Shown: one piece after another, positions 23,579-36,399 of the stretch
Numbering within the stretch: position 1 is the stretch's first letter
How the letters are laid out: each line of letters opens with the position of its first letter
Source: Tillus elongatus
Lineage: Eukaryota; Arthropoda; Insecta; Coleoptera; Cleridae
Direction: 5' to 3'
Assembly: GCA_964006375.1 (NCBI GenBank)
Contig: OZ023262.1
Coordinates: forward strand, 198,796,778-198,860,777
Length of the DNA stretch: 64,000 nt
Made by a program: the position numbers and the translations under genes
The notes under the pieces: generated by a model
Told to the model about the DNA's origin: nothing
The model's input: only the letters and a program-made list of their open reading frames with translations
Databases searched by the model: none

Positions 23579-24240
23579 TACCACTCGAGTTTTCACGAAA
23601 AAATTTCAATTTATACCAAATCACCCGCCATGTATCCCCTACCCCCTGAAGCGATGTTACCCAAAAGCAATTCTAAGCGCTCATTTGTCAGGTGCTAACT
23701 GGATGCCAAATTTGAACATGATATCTCATTTCGTTCGAATGTTATTGCGCCTACTAAAGACAGACGTACAGACCGACCGACCGATGGACAAAAAATTTTC
23801 GTTCCAGAATACAGTTTATATGTTGTGACATTTTTTGGCTGTTTTAGCAAAAAAAAATTTGAAATTTCTTGTACCAATATTCCACCCTCACAGGTTCAAC
23901 CCCTAATTTAATTTCAGCACAGAATACCAGATGCTTGATGAAATTGAAGGTTTTATAAGAAATCCTAAAACGATATATTACTCGAATTTAACGAAAAAAT
24001 GTCAATTTTCACTGTCATCCCGCATTCATCCCCTGGAGCGATTTTATCCAAAAACAATCAAAATCGTTCGTTTGTCGGGTGCTAACTTTGTGCCGAATTT
24101 GAAGGCGATATCTCACATAGTTTTAAAGTTATCGTGGCTACAAACAGACAGACCCACAGACAAAAAATTATGTTTTCAAATCATGTCAGGCGGCCTGATC
24201 TTTAATTTAAACATGTTAAATAGGAAATAAATAGATCAAT
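23579..24240 (-). repeat. Two copies of the dispersed repeat, reverse orientation
   Basis: Reverse complement of the family at 105-790, again as a doublet. Copies are at about 23580-23890 and 23940-24190. Shared landmarks are 'tttgtcaggtgctaact', 'aaatttgaa..gatatctca' and 'cagacagac'-type runs. Confidence 0.7.
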
Positions 24241-24244
24241 TGGT

Positions 24245-25130
24245 AAGTATTTCTTTAAATAGAAAACGCGTTTTAAGTAATAAAAATAAGCAATTTAATT
24301 AGACCCGCTAGGGTACCTTGTGGATGAAATGTACGTACAAAAACCCATTTAGTTTTCCTTACAACTATTTGGAGACGATAGCAAATTGCTTAGCTTTCGG
24401 TATTACTGAACTTAACATGTATTTGCAAAGATTGACTTCAAACAACAGTTAAATTATCATCACCATTTGTGAAGTTAGTCGGTAGTTTTATTCCACTTCT
24501 AATTAGGACTATAGACAAGGTTTATGACTTAGTCGATATCAGGTGAATTTATCTCAAAATAGAAGCAATTGGCGTATTAAATATATCTGACCACATTCTT
24601 TTCTATTAATCAGTTTTATGTATATAACGAAATTAAATATCATATTTAAAACTGCTAGAATCAAAAGTTATACATTTATAATACTTCGCAGAAAATAAAC
24701 GGCACATCAGAACAATTTATTAAGTCTGATTTACTCTCTGGAACTTTCAAATGGAGGGAACCAGCGTAAAATTCAATTTTCTAAAACTAAGAGCGATGAT
24801 ACACTAGAGTCGCGGTAACGTTCATAGGCCTTTGCATCGGGCCCAACGTGAGATAGAGATAATAAGATAGAAGTCAGGATTCTGACTGTCTGAAAAATCG
24901 ATGCGGAATCAAAATAATTTCTTGTAATGATTACAAGATAGAAATTGGTTTATTACGACTTACCCTGTTAAAAAGGGTGTTCTCAGGTAGATTGCTCTAG
25001 TAGTGCACCAGCTAAGGCTACTATGGAGCCTCGTGGTGTAAATGCTCTTGAATATTTCTTGTGGCGTATTAATGCGATTATAAATGTGCATATTCCTAAA
25101 ACTAGAGTCTTTGGGTATAAGCAGTGTTAT
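24245..25130. other. Intronic DNA, nothing recognised
   Basis: No coding frame, repeat boundary or RNA gene that I can support. Confidence 0.4.
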
Positions 25131-25131
25131 A

Positions 25132-27837
25132 CAGGGTGTGGCGCCAATATCTTTAGTTAGCCGTTTATCAATAACTACTCCTATTTGAAATTTGAAAATT
25201 TACACACGTACGATAGAGACGAATTCCAGTTCAGTGAAAATAGTGTACCTTACGTCAAACTAATCGGAAGTGACGATAAACTTGCTTATTTTAAATACAA
25301 CATGGTAATTTTCATTATATTTTCGAATTTTACATTAAATTTGAGATAAATTATTACAAATACATTATCTGTCAAAAATCAACCGTTTTTGAAATTTTTC
25401 GATTTTTTTGAAAATTCTCGCGAAAACCAAGGTGAACGTTGCACGCTCTCTCTCTCTGTGAAAAGACAACTTCGAAGACTTAGTCTTTGTACAGCTTACC
25501 CTAAGATTGGCATCTAAACGACATGTTTGAAAGCGCTTCTTTTAAGTATACAGGGTGATGAGAATTAGCCGTGCCGTTTGGTAAAATTGAAATCACAATT
25601 ACTCGCTTATTTCAAACAAAATACTCTATATTTTATAAGCTATTTCGGTTCATATCCGGTTTCTCTTTCAACGTGTATTAGCATTCCCTATACCTAAATT
25701 TAACCGTTTCCCGAATATTTCAATTTTATTGGATTCACTTAATTCAAATCGCCACAACAGGTTTAAGGCAGACTTTGGAACTTGGTAATATGCTTGTTGA
25801 CGTCTACATGTCAAAAGAGCGTCAAGCGAAGCTTATTGTCATAAAAATCGAGATGCTATCAGTCACGCGGTGCAAAAATGGCAAATTTGCAGTACACAAA
25901 CGACGACTTTTTGGAGCTTATAATTATTTATGGTGAGTGTATAAACCGAAACCCAGTCACGAAATGATAAAGAGGCTGCTGTAAAATTGTTCATAGCATG
26001 GAGGTTTTCGCCCAAAAGTACAGAAGCGTAAGCCACTCGTCGATAACGAGGTAAACGAAGTGAACGTATTGGAATTTTTTGTTGCAGATCCAAAGGCATC
26101 TATCAGGGATTGCGAAAAAGAATTACGCTTGTCAGCGAGAACGATTCACAGAATTTTGAAAAAGCATCATTGGAGACCCTTCTCTTACCACCCGATACAT
26201 GGTTTGCAACCAAACGATCTTCCTAGGCGTGTTGAGTTATGTGAATGGTTCCTATTGAAAACACAAGAAGATGAGGATTTCTGCAAGATAATTATTTGGT
26301 GCGATGAAGCGAAGTTCTTAAAAAATGGCATGCACAGTCGCCATATTAGTCACCTCTGGTCAGATGAGAATCCCCATGTTACCAGGATCAACTATTTCCA
26401 AAACAGGTGGTCATTCAACGTGTTTTGTGCAATTAAGAACGACGTTTGGGATTAAGATATACGATGAAAATCTCATTGGTATGAGTTATAATGATATTTT
26501 GCACGAAGTGATTCTAGTTTCTCTCAACAAATTAAGTTTAGAAGAAGCTAGAACAAGCTGGTATCAGCAAGATGGAGCACCGCCCCACAGTTTCCATTTA
26601 GCTCATAATTTTTTGCAACACCATTTTGAAGACAGGTGGATTGCCAATAACGGCCCACATAGATGGCCACCACGGTCCCCTGACTTAACAACTTTGGATG
26701 CAAGCATCTGGGGCTACATCAAAAATAAAGTTTACCACGAACCTGCCACCACAAAAGAAGACATGGTAGGTAGAGTTTTACGTGCTTTCAATTCACTGAC
26801 TTCGAGAAAAATCAGAAAGACTACGAACCAAAACATTATAAGAAGAATAACAAAATGCCTCCATGTCAGTGGGAGTAATTTTGAGCATCTGTTACACCAT
26901 TTTTTTTGTGTCTTAGTTTTCCACTAGCTATTAGTTAAGTTGTGTACTTATTTATAATAAATAACTACCTATATTGTTGAGTTGTATTTTGGTTTTACAA
27001 GTTAGTTAACAAAACATTGATTTTACAGAACTAAAACAAGGGAAATGCAGCGATTTTGATGCAAATACAAAGTGTTCTCTTTTTTTACGCGTGAAGGCCC
27101 AACAAATGTTATGTTCTCATTTGTAAGGGGTGGGACTTGACATGTAGACGTCAACAAGCATACTATCAAGTTAAAAAGCCTGCTTTAAATCTATTGTGAC
27201 AATTTCAATCAAGTGAATCCAATAAAATTGAAATATTCTGGAAACGGTGGAATTAAGGTATATGGAATGCTAATACACGTTGAAAGGGAAACCGGATGCG
27301 AACCGAAATAGATCATAAAATATAGGGTGTTCTATTTGAAATAAGCGAGTTATTGTATTTCAATTTTACCAAATGGCACGGCTAATTCTCACCACCCTGT
27401 ATACTTAAAAGAAATGCTATTAAACGTGTCGTTTAGATGCCAATCTGAGGGTAACCTGTACAAAAACTGAGTCTTCTCAGTTATATTTCCACAGAGAGAG
27501 AGAGAAAGAGAGACAGAGAGTGCAACGTTCACCTTGGTTTTCGCGAGAATTTCCAAAAAAATCGAAAAATTTCGAAAACGGTTGATTTTTGAGATATGGT
27601 GTATTAGTAATAATTTATCTTAAATTTAATGTAAAATTCGAAAATATAATCAAAATTACCATGTTGTATTAAAAATAAGCAAGTTGATGGTCACTTCCGG
27701 TTAAACCGGAAGCTTGACATAAAGTACACTATTTTCACTGAACTGGAATTTGTCTCGATCGTATGTGTGTAAATTTTCAAATTTAAAATCGGAGTAGTTG
27801 AGAAACGGCTAACTAAAGGTCTTGGCGCCACACCCTG
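25132..27837 (+). mobile_element. Mariner-like element 1 (DD41D type), nested long inverted repeats
   Basis: The outer ends CAGGGTGTGGCGCC (25132) and its inverse (27837) are flanked by TA. The inner ends CAGGGTGATGAGAATTAGCC (25551) and its inverse (27399) are also flanked by TA. Outer arms are 25132-25550 and 27400-27837. Inner TIRs run about 265 bp further, to 'gacgtctacatgtc' (about 25800) and its complement (27137). Together the inverted repeats are nearly 700 bp per side. The inner element sits at the exact centre of the outer palindrome ('ttaagta' and 'tacttaa'). Confidence 0.85.
25878..26925 (+). pseudogene. Mariner-like transposase, frameshifted
   Basis: The start reads MANLQYTNDDFLELIIIYGE. 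After frame disruptions near 25950-26060, the frame from 26060 gives the second helix-turn-helix ('RLSARTIHRILKKHHWRPFS') and the first catalytic Asp in 'WCDEAKF' (26303-26305). A frame change near 26446 leads to the second Asp in 'QQDGAPPH' (26571-26573) and the third in 'TLDASIWGY' (26697-26699). The last two are separated by 41 residues, which places it in the DD41D group of the IS630-Tc1-mariner superfamily. All three acidic residues remain but the frame is broken at least twice, so this copy makes no transposase. Confidence 0.85.
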
Positions 27838-27894
27838 TATAGAAGTGGAAGCAGAGGATATGTCTTTCACTTCTGAAACCCAAATCACAGGTGT

Positions 27895-28400
27895 TCCATT
27901 TGAAAAAAAAAATCTTTACGAATTTTATAAAATTCAGCCTCTTTTGAGAGCGCTTCGTATGTGGTATCTCGATTTTTTTAACAGCTAATATAAACGTACA
28001 CCTCTCTGGGTGCGTCGTTTTCATGGGACTCCGCTATCTATTGATAATAACGCGCTATCACGATATTTGAATTGTGCCGAAGACGTGAAAAGTTGCAAAA
28101 GAATTGAAATATATCGAAAATGATAACCGGTATCAAACTTTTCCTTACAAAATGCATTATAGTTTGATGGAAAATGCAGCAATGCAATAAGATGAGAAGA
28201 AAAAACAACTACAATAACTTGAGAACGGTATCAATATTTTTTATCACAAAAAATGCATTAAAATTTGAGGGATGTTCTATTAAAAAAAAAAAAAGAAATC
28301 TGTATTACCAACGACTTATCGGCCACGCTGCGATTGTCAAAATAATTTAGTAAGATGTAGTTCAAGACACCCTATAATTAACGTATATATTTTTAGAAGA
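27895..28400 (-). repeat. Family A repeat fragment
   Basis: It matches the outer part of the 11230-13720 arms: 'catgggactccgctatctat', 'aaacttttccttacaaaatg' and 'ccaacgacttat.ggcca', in minus orientation. The remainder, 28430-28960, shows nothing I can name. Confidence 0.6.
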
Positions 28401-28969
28401 TTTTATATTTCTCATTTTTTCCAAATCCAAACAAAAAGTGAAGCGGGCGAAAACCTCTATGAACCACCCATGATCGCTTTCACTACATCGATGCATCAGA
28501 TACACACATACTACGCATACTCGGTGTTGCGGTTTCGTTCATAAGTTTTTTCCCATGAGACCCACCAAAATTCGCTATACCAAAATGTCAGTTTGTTTTT
28601 CAAAAACTTTCGTTAGTACCCCTTGGTGTCAGTATACCACAACTTAAATAAAATTTAAAAAATCTACTACAACCAACAGAATTGCGGATTTTTTTTGAAA
28701 CTGTTGGATTATTCCTCACAGTAAGGTCCAGCTACAAAGACATAAAAGCGACTCTGTATAGTTGGCTGTCATCATTCGCTGAAAGATAATTACAATTGGC
28801 TAGAAAAATAACTCTTTAGTGTATTGCCACATTATCAATCCATAAAGCCATTATAAAGTTGGGCACAATAGGCGTAAGCTTCAGTGCAAGGGTGACATAG
28901 TAAGAGGTGGCACATCTCCAGAGTCTGGGATTTCCAACGTTCTTTACGACAAAATATCATGCCGTGTTT

Positions 28970-29203
<234 letters not shown>

Positions 29204-29352
29204 AGCGGTTAGAGAGAATCACATATGCAAATGTATGTGTTGAGTATAGTGCAGACAAAATGAAGAGATAAAGACTGATTTCATTCTTACTATACCTAGC
29301 ACAGTTAGAACGTAGTAAAAGCAGATTGGGCTAAGCGTAGCCAGGCTTAAAC

Positions 29353-31521
29353 CAGGGCGTAGCACCTAAGACACCTAACATACAAGACATAGAAAAAATT
29401 CTAAGAGCAAAATTGTGCATAATTATCAATGCCATGTTCCTAAAATATTTCTGGTCACTAGTGGCGTGCCTTATTCCAGTGGCGTATCAAACGTTTTTTT
29501 TTCTTCATGGAACACTCTATATTTTAATGTATATTTGGAAAGTGCTTATTTTTTATGTAACACGTGAGACCCCTAGCTTTAACGGTTTTGCTGTTAAAAC
29601 CTTTTATCCTCATAGTACGACCATTTTTGGGATTTTTTTAATAAGCTAAATTGCATCAGCGCCTCGGATTTGAATTTGGGGTAGGCTGAGACCTCTTCTA
29701 CCTTCACATAATTTTTTTCGGTTAATTTATGGGAAAAAAAAGAACTTTCGATTGACCTCCGCATATTGTCTTTTTTTTTTCAAGAATTTAAAATAGCATC
29801 CTCCTAAAAAGACTACAGCGTTGTATAGCCAAAACTCCAAATTTTCCATTGGTACTAAAAAAAAACACACATTCCATAAGAAATTTTCACAGAAAAAACA
29901 AGTTATAACGCCAATTTGTCAGAACAGGTCCTTTTCCGAAACAAAGTCTGCCACGATAAAACAAAAGAAGTGTAATTCTGAAACGAAAATAAGAATAAAC
30001 TGACGACAGAATCATTGTTTTCTGATAAACGTTGCGAAAATGATCCGAACCAAAGGGAAAATGGTTGACATGGTGCTGATTCTTGGAGAATTGTTTGTTG
30101 ACGTTACGAGTGTACGCTGAGAGATATCCTGATCCAAAGCACATCCAAATCCACCTGGGTTTTAAAAAGCATTGGATAGATTTACAACCACTGGGAGTGT
30201 TTAACGAGCGAGGAGAATTAGAACAAAGCCAGTTTTGACCGAAGATAATGATAATTGCAAGTTCTGGAGCCGGTTATTAAAAATCCTCATATTAGTGCCC
30301 ATGACATTAGTAGAAACACGAATATTTCAATGCGTTCTGTGCATTGTACTCTTCAGAAGTACAAGTTCTATCGATTCAACTGGACCAGGAATTTCAACCT
30401 CAAGATTTTTGAGTCGGGCAGGATTGCTGCTAGTCGGCTATCGACAAAATCGACCAAGAGGAATCCTATCTTATGCGCGTGTTATTTTCCAAAGAATTGA
30501 CATTCCATCAAAATGACGTAGTACTTTCGTTTTTACGCCGATGAAATCCCGTACGCCATGAGATTGGGAAACCACCAGCAAAGACGGCCAGTTAATGTTT
30601 GGGGTCGCATACTGGGAAAACACCTTATGGGTCCTTACTTCATCGAGGGGCACCTGAACGGCAACGGTTATTTAAGGTTCCTTCATGATGACTTGGTTTA
30701 ACTCTCAGTAAATGCCCTTAAGCCCCACTACGACGTTCGGAAATAGCTTAATAAAAGGTTTCTGGATTCATGGAATAGTTTTGGGTATCCAGTAAGGCGG
30801 CCGGCAAGATCACCAGACCTCACTCCTCTTGACTTCTTCCTCTGGAGATACATCAACAACGTGGTCTACCGAACGGTACCAATTACAGCAGTGGATACAC
30901 GGGAGAGGATTCGCGTGGCTTTTTGTGATGTTTTACCAGAAGTCCTCAAGGCGGCGTCTAGTGCCTGCGAGGTGTTTCTCCTCTGAAATCTTGTTATGTA
31001 ATGTGTGGGTTTTTTGGCACCGATATAAAAATTTGGAGTTTCGGCTATCCAACACTGTTATATTTTAGGGGAGTGCTGTTTGACGTTTTCGAAAAGAATG
31101 TCAATTTACGAAGACCAATAATTTTTTTTTGTTCTTTCCATAAATTAACCGAAAACATTATGTGAAGGTACAAGAGGTCTTAGCCTACCCCAAAACTCAA
31201 ATCCCAGCGCCAGTGCAATTTAATTTATTTTAAAAAAATCCCAAAAATGGTCGCACTGTGAGGATAAAAGGTTTTAGCAGCCAAACCGCTAAACTTAGGG
31301 GTATGAAATGTTACATAAGAAAATAAGCACTTTCCGAATGTGCAATAAAATATAGGATGTGTTATATAAAAAAAAGTTTTATACGCCACTGGAATACGGC
31401 ACGCCACTGGTTCCCAGAAATATTTTAGGAACATGACGATGGTAAGCATGTACAATTTTGCTCTTAGAATTTTGTATGGTAGGGGAGCCATGGTCCGAGG
31501 CGTCTTAGGTGCTACACCCTG
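29353..31521 (+). mobile_element. Mariner-like element 3, decayed, with ~430-bp TIRs
   Basis: The left end CAGGGCGTAGCACCTAAGAC (29353) and the right end GTGCTACACCCTG (31521, then TA) are inverse matches. Similarity continues about 430 bp inward on both sides, with shared 'gtggcgtgcc', 'aaaaccttttatcctca' and 'ttcacataat'. The right end lies 58 bp before the Gdh-A last exon. Confidence 0.8.
30038..31010 (+). pseudogene. Mariner-like transposase fossil
   Basis: Fragments in several frames include helix-turn-helix sequence around 30110-30400 ('DISRNTNISMRSVHCTLQKY'), a region near 30560-30680, and the C-terminal motif RRPARSPDLTPLDFFLWRYI near 30800-30850, which contains the third catalytic Asp. 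The stretch that should carry the second Asp is rearranged. Multiple stops and frameshifts make this the most decayed of the three mariner-like copies. Confidence 0.7.
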
Positions 31522-31579
31522 TATATAAAACACACGAGACATCGCTACAGCTATATAATTTCATTATATTTATTTTCAG

Positions 31580-31696
31580 AACATGAAGAGAACAGCAAAG
31601 AAGTATAATGTTGGGATGGATTTGAGATTAGCGGGATATATTCTAGCAGTGGAAAAAATATTCCTGACATATCACGAATCAGGACTGACGTTTTAA
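31580..31696 (+). CDS. Gdh-like: Gdh-A, last coding exon
   Basis: After the acceptor tttattttcag, 38 codons plus TAA read NMKRTAKKYNVGMDLRLAGY, then 'LAVEKIFLTYHESGLTF'. This corresponds to the C-terminal helix of animal GDH ('KYNLGLDLRTAAYVN.IEK'). The phase (0) and residue spacing fit the exon ending at 15113. The join over a 16.5-kb intron is inferred from this match. No poly(A) signal is certain. AT-rich candidates lie at 31795-31900. Confidence 0.85.
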   Translation, partial: NMKRTAKKYNVGMDLRLAGYILAVEKIFLTYHESGLTF

Positions 31697-31699
31697 ATA

Positions 31700-32140
31700 G
31701 TAGCAGTGTTTATTTTAGTGATGTAGTTTATTTTCTACGGGAATGAAAATGATTGATAAATATTTTGATCAACTTATATTTTGTATTTTTCTTTAAATTA
31801 TTTTGTAGCCAAATTATGAAATGAAAAACTCAACTGTGTATCTAAACTTAAACTTAAACATTATTATTTGTTTTATAAAATAATGTATAAATATCGAATT
31901 TCTACATTTACTGTTTTCAGAAATTGCTATTCGTTGAAAATATATGTAATAGTGCACAAGAAATGTAGTTCTTTACAGCAGAGCCATGGATATGTATTTG
32001 TAATATACTCGTAATGCAATTTGATAAACGTCTGGACGCAACAAGTGCGTTAGTGTAGCGAATTTTCATAAAAATGTTTTTAATGAAAAATATTAATTTG
32101 TTTTGAACGAAATACATCAACTTTAGTAGATAGTAAAAAC
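31700..32140. other. 3' flank of Gdh-A; MITE end at 32028-32135
   Basis: AT-rich, probably including the 3' UTR of Gdh-A. At 32028 the motif gtctggacgcaacaagtgcg marks one end of the hairpin-ended MITE family. Confidence 0.45.
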
Positions 32141-32149
32141 CATGCAGAA

Positions 32150-32489
32150 GCCTTGATTGCCGAGTGGTAAGGATGTGTGTCTTGGGACCTAACTTTCCTG
32201 TGTTCGATTCCCAACAGAAACGTCAACATATTTTTCAATACATATGGTAAATTAACATCAATCGAGGTTGTGGCATTGTGCTTGAGCAAGTTGAATGTCT
32301 GCACGGTGCCCTCTTTGGGGAAGGCATAAAGGCGATTCCCTTGTAGCATGCGATGTTGGACACGTTAACGATCCCTACCCTCCTTACGTAAAGGAAGGGG
32401 TTCGACAAAATATGCAGGTTAGTGAGGTGAAACTGCTCTCTGGTGTCGGTGATTGTCCGGAAATAGGCCAACGGTAAAGAAAAAAAAAA
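32150..32489 (+). mobile_element. tRNA-derived SINE
   Basis: The first 75 bp look like a tRNA. A box A-like TTGATTGCCGAGTGG lies at 32153-32167 and a box B TGTTCGATTCC at 32201-32211, giving an internal RNA polymerase III promoter. It is followed by a roughly 250-bp unrelated body and an A-rich tail (32476-32489). This is the structure of a SINE, not a functional tRNA gene. Confidence 0.7.
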
Positions 32490-32559
32490 CATGTATCAGA
32501 TTTCATCACAGTAACTTTATTTTTAGAAAAAGTACAAAATTTCTATTGAAGGAATTTAC

Positions 32560-33050
32560 ACAAAAACTGCAACTGGCCAGATGAAAAGTCATCACGTTTT
32601 TTATGTAAAAAAAAAAATTTTCCCACATGAAAATTTTCAAATAACTTTCACAAAAATACGCCTTTTTTTACAAAATTTGTCTTAAGTAATGTTACACGAA
32701 AAGTATGTGAAAATCTTTTTACGAACTTTTCTAAAAAGTTTTTTACATGAAAAACAATTATTTTTCATTAAAATACGAAAACAGTATCTCACGTGATTTC
32801 GCAAAAATATTTTTACAACTTATCACACATTAATTATCCATTAATAAAATATCACAAGAATTTGATAAAACTGATTTCTGCGAAAACAAAAAAAAAATTC
32901 TGCAAAAGCTAACTAAATAGGTGTTATAGGAAATTTTGCTGATAAAATGCAGATATCTCAAATTATATATGTAATTAATATTTAAAAAAATACGGTGTAA
33001 AAAAGTTAAATTAACTTTTCACGGAAATTTGAAACCATGGAAGTACAGAG
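32560..33050. repeat. AT-rich dispersed repeat
   Basis: Composed of degenerate 'cacgaaaat..ttttttaca' phrases. It is homologous to 46540-46990, with a shared order ending in 'caaattatat' and 'ctgtaattaa'-like sequence. Noncoding. Confidence 0.5.
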
Positions 33051-33729
33051 CATATAAGCGGAAAAATACTCATATTTTCATTTCACAAGCTGTCAGAAAT
33101 AAGAAGGATATTTGAGTCTGTCACTTTGAAGTTTTATTTGACATTTGTGAAATGGCCTAGTGCCTTGTCTTGATGATGGACCAGGAGAGTTCTCCTTTTA
33201 TCCCATTATCCTGAGCTGGTAGAATAGACTTCTGTTGCTTAGGTTATTGTTTGTCAGTTTAGTCTTTGTTATTTATTAAAAAATTTTTTTAAAGTTTTGT
33301 TCGTGTGTGTGCATTCAAAAGTGTGTTGTTGTCAGTTTCTTTATTTTGTCGTCTGTTTTTGTCATTTTTGTGTCTTCAAAGATTTCATTTCTTCTGACCT
33401 ACCAGGGTATGTCAAGTAACATTTGTGATTTCTTTTTTGGATACAGGAGGGAGAAATGCATCATGCATTCACAACACCGTAGTGCGTGGGATATCGAGGT
33501 ACTGTGAGACTCATGCTCACTAAAACTCCCTTCCAGGAGTACTGGACCTTAGTCCATACCTTCGTCGGAAAGATGAAGAATGACGTTTGGGTTTGAATGT
33601 TTCCATTCTGTTTTTTCCGCGGGGGCGTTATCGGCTAAGTATAGGCTTTGGACGCTTATGCCTATGTGAAAGTTGCTCATCGTAGTCGGTGGCACTACGG
33701 AGAAGAGAATTTGGGTGAGAAGCGGCTTT

Positions 33730-36150
33730 TGCGAACTAAGTGGTGGATAGTTGAGTTATAAACTCAAGTATCGAAGGCATTTCCAGATCAGAATGAATCT
33801 GACTGTTTCTGACAAACCATGGCGCTCCGATAACCATTCTCCAAATTTTATTCTGGATGATTTGAAGGGTGTATGTTGCGGCCGCGGTGCCCCATGCAGG
33901 GAATGCATAGGTCAAGGCTGGCCGGATTATGACTTTGTATATGAGCAATTTATTGTTTGTGGACAATTTGGAATTTCTATTTAGAAGTGGGAATAGCTTC
34001 GAGATGAACATCGACGCTTTTCGTTGGGCATGTTGGACATGGGGGCGCGATGCTAAACGTTTGTCGAGAAAAACCCCGAGGTATTTGGCGGAATCTTGAC
34101 AGGAAATTAGACGGTTATCTAATGAAATGTGTTCGTGAGGTGTGTGTCTCCTCTTGGTAAATAGGACTGCTGAATATTTATCGGGAGTTATGGCTAGACA
34201 AGATTTCCTATACCAGCCTTGCTTGCAGCTCGTCTAAGGCAGTCTGAAGTCGTTCGGTTATTATCCTCGGCTGAGTTGAGCTGCTGAGGATGGTAGTGTC
34301 GTCTGCGTACAGTGCCTATGTCACGTTTAGGGGCCGTGTCGGAATGTCTGCGATAAATCTATTGTACAGCAGACGAGAGATGGCGGAACCCTGCGGGAGA
34401 CCAGCCATGGCTGAGTACGTTCTAGATCTTGTTCCCAGATGTTTGACCTGGAACTTCCTCTGTTGCAGGTATGGCCTTATTAGCAGAATCATAGGGAGAT
34501 GATAATTGAATGATACAAGTTTGTTTAGGAGGCCCGCATGACAAAGCCTATCGAAGGCTTGAGCAATGTCGAGAAATAGTGCATCAGTTGACTGGTTTTT
34601 ATTAAATCCTTCGGTGATGTTTTCCCCCACACGAAGGGCTTGGTCTGTAGTGGGTTCTGGTGCCTGAAACCGAATTGCTCGTCTGGTAGGATATGATTCT
34701 CAGAGGTGAATGAAGCTAGCCTTTTCTGAATCAGTTTTCAGCGATTTTGCCGATGACTGGTAGTAGGATAATGGGTCTGTGGTTCACAGCGGATCTTTGC
34801 TGGGTTTTGGGATGTTGATAATGTCGGCAAGTTTCCACATGGAAGGAAAATGTTGAAATCGCACCATGGCATTCATAAGTGCGTTCTTGCGACATGCGAC
34901 ATATCAACGTTGTTAGAATTCGGGCTGAATTGCAACTCCAGATGATCTGCGAATGCACTTGCTTTCTCCGCATCCGTGTATACGACACCGTCTCGGCCGT
35001 GAAGTGGAGTTATCGGAAGTTTTTGGGAGCGAAAGGCTTTTGCCATTTGCCAGATGGAATTGCCTTGGGCGGACAGGGTTTGCAGGCGTTCCTCCCAACG
35101 ATTGTTGCGGAGTTCGCAGATCGTACTTGTTCGATAATCCTGTTTGCGTCTTGTTTGTCGGTGGGGTTTTCGGTGCGTTGAGCTAGTCTACGCGCGCGGT
35201 TCTTTTCGAGTATCATTTCTTTGATACTGGACGGAAATGGCGGCAGATTGCTTGGGGCGGGGACGTCATTGATGCATGTTCGATAGAACATTGGATTTTG
35301 GACTGTAGATTATCCACGGCACCCTCGAGTTCGGGGATCCTGCGGATAACCGGAATATTCCCAAGGGTGTTTTCAAGATGATCTGTGAAAACTGGCCACA
35401 GTACCTTTCTCCTTGGGAGTGCGGGTTCGTCGCTGACGTCGCCGAGCTGCAATATGACTGGGTTATGGTCCGACGAAAAGTCGTTTTGGGTTGTTATTTT
35501 ATGGAGAAGAGTGGTGTTCGACATGATTACTATGTCGAGCACATCGGGTCGACCTGCACTGCCGAAGTGTGTAGGTATTTGGGGAGCGTCAACCGTGCAA
35601 TTTGCATGGTTATCGACATAGGCTTGGAGGATTTTCCCATTTGTGTTGACATTACGAGAATGCCAATTGGGGTGTTTGGAATTTAAATCGCCAGCAATTA
35701 TTATGGATTGGTTGGTATCGAAGAGGGCTAGGTCGGCTTCTATAATTCTCTTTTGTGGAGGATTATATGCAGAAATGTGCTTTATTGGGCCTGCAGAGGA
35801 ACTGTTGGCTACGATTTGTGTTGCCTCGATTTTTTTTGCAGGGCTGGCGTACTGAGAGGGTGGTGGTCAATATTTGTTTTGACATACACTGCCGTACCGC
35901 CACCTCTAGAAGTGGTGCGGTCATTGCGGTACAATTTATAGTTGGCAGTTTCGAATTGGTTGGAAGACGCATATTGGTTTCCTGGACTAGACTAACGTCT
36001 AGTTTTAAGCGTTGGGCGAATTGTTGGAGCTAATATCTTTTGCAGGCTAGTCCGTTTGCAGTCCATGTTGCAACCTACAGGGATTGTCGCTTTCTTCGAG
36101 AAGTCATTTACCTCTGGAAGATTGACACGAATTCGGGGATTAGTTGTACG
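33730..36150 (-). pseudogene. Jockey-type ORF2 (endonuclease-reverse transcriptase), broken
   Basis: The endonuclease C-terminus carries 'SSDHNPVILQLGD' (about 35460). The palm of the reverse transcriptase is seen at 34316-34630 ('ALFLDIAQAFDRLCHAGLLN', 'AGLPQGSAISRLLYN'), and the catalytic YADD is encoded at 34309-34298. The C-terminal segment at 33736-34011 has 'IIRPALTYAFPAWGTAA'. Several stops and frameshifts interrupt it. It is not functional. Confidence 0.75.
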
Positions 36151-36399
36151 ACGGAAGTGATCAGCGTCAGCTGATCAGGGGAGGTTTGAAGAATGTTCAG
36201 GCCTTTCCCCGTGACTAATTTCAGCTGTGTGAAATTGAGCGAGGTGATAAGAGACAGTGCACTGGACAGGTCTGTGGAGGGAGCTGCATTTGCAGTGGAA
36301 GCTGTTTTTGCAGCGGGAGTTGGCTTCGGCTTGGGAGTTGCCGGTTTCCGGGTTGTTGTGGGTTGAGTAAGGCGGGAGAATCCAGTGGCACCCGCATAG

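Noticed and set aside
25440..27515. GA/CT repeats as independent microsatellites
   Set aside because: The ctctctct (25445) and gagagaga (27495) runs are the mirrored parts of the mariner element 1 outer arms.
32150..32225. Functional tRNA gene
   Set aside because: Box A and box B are present, but no consistent cloverleaf stems are obvious and the unit continues into a 340-bp body with an A-rich tail, so SINE is the better call.
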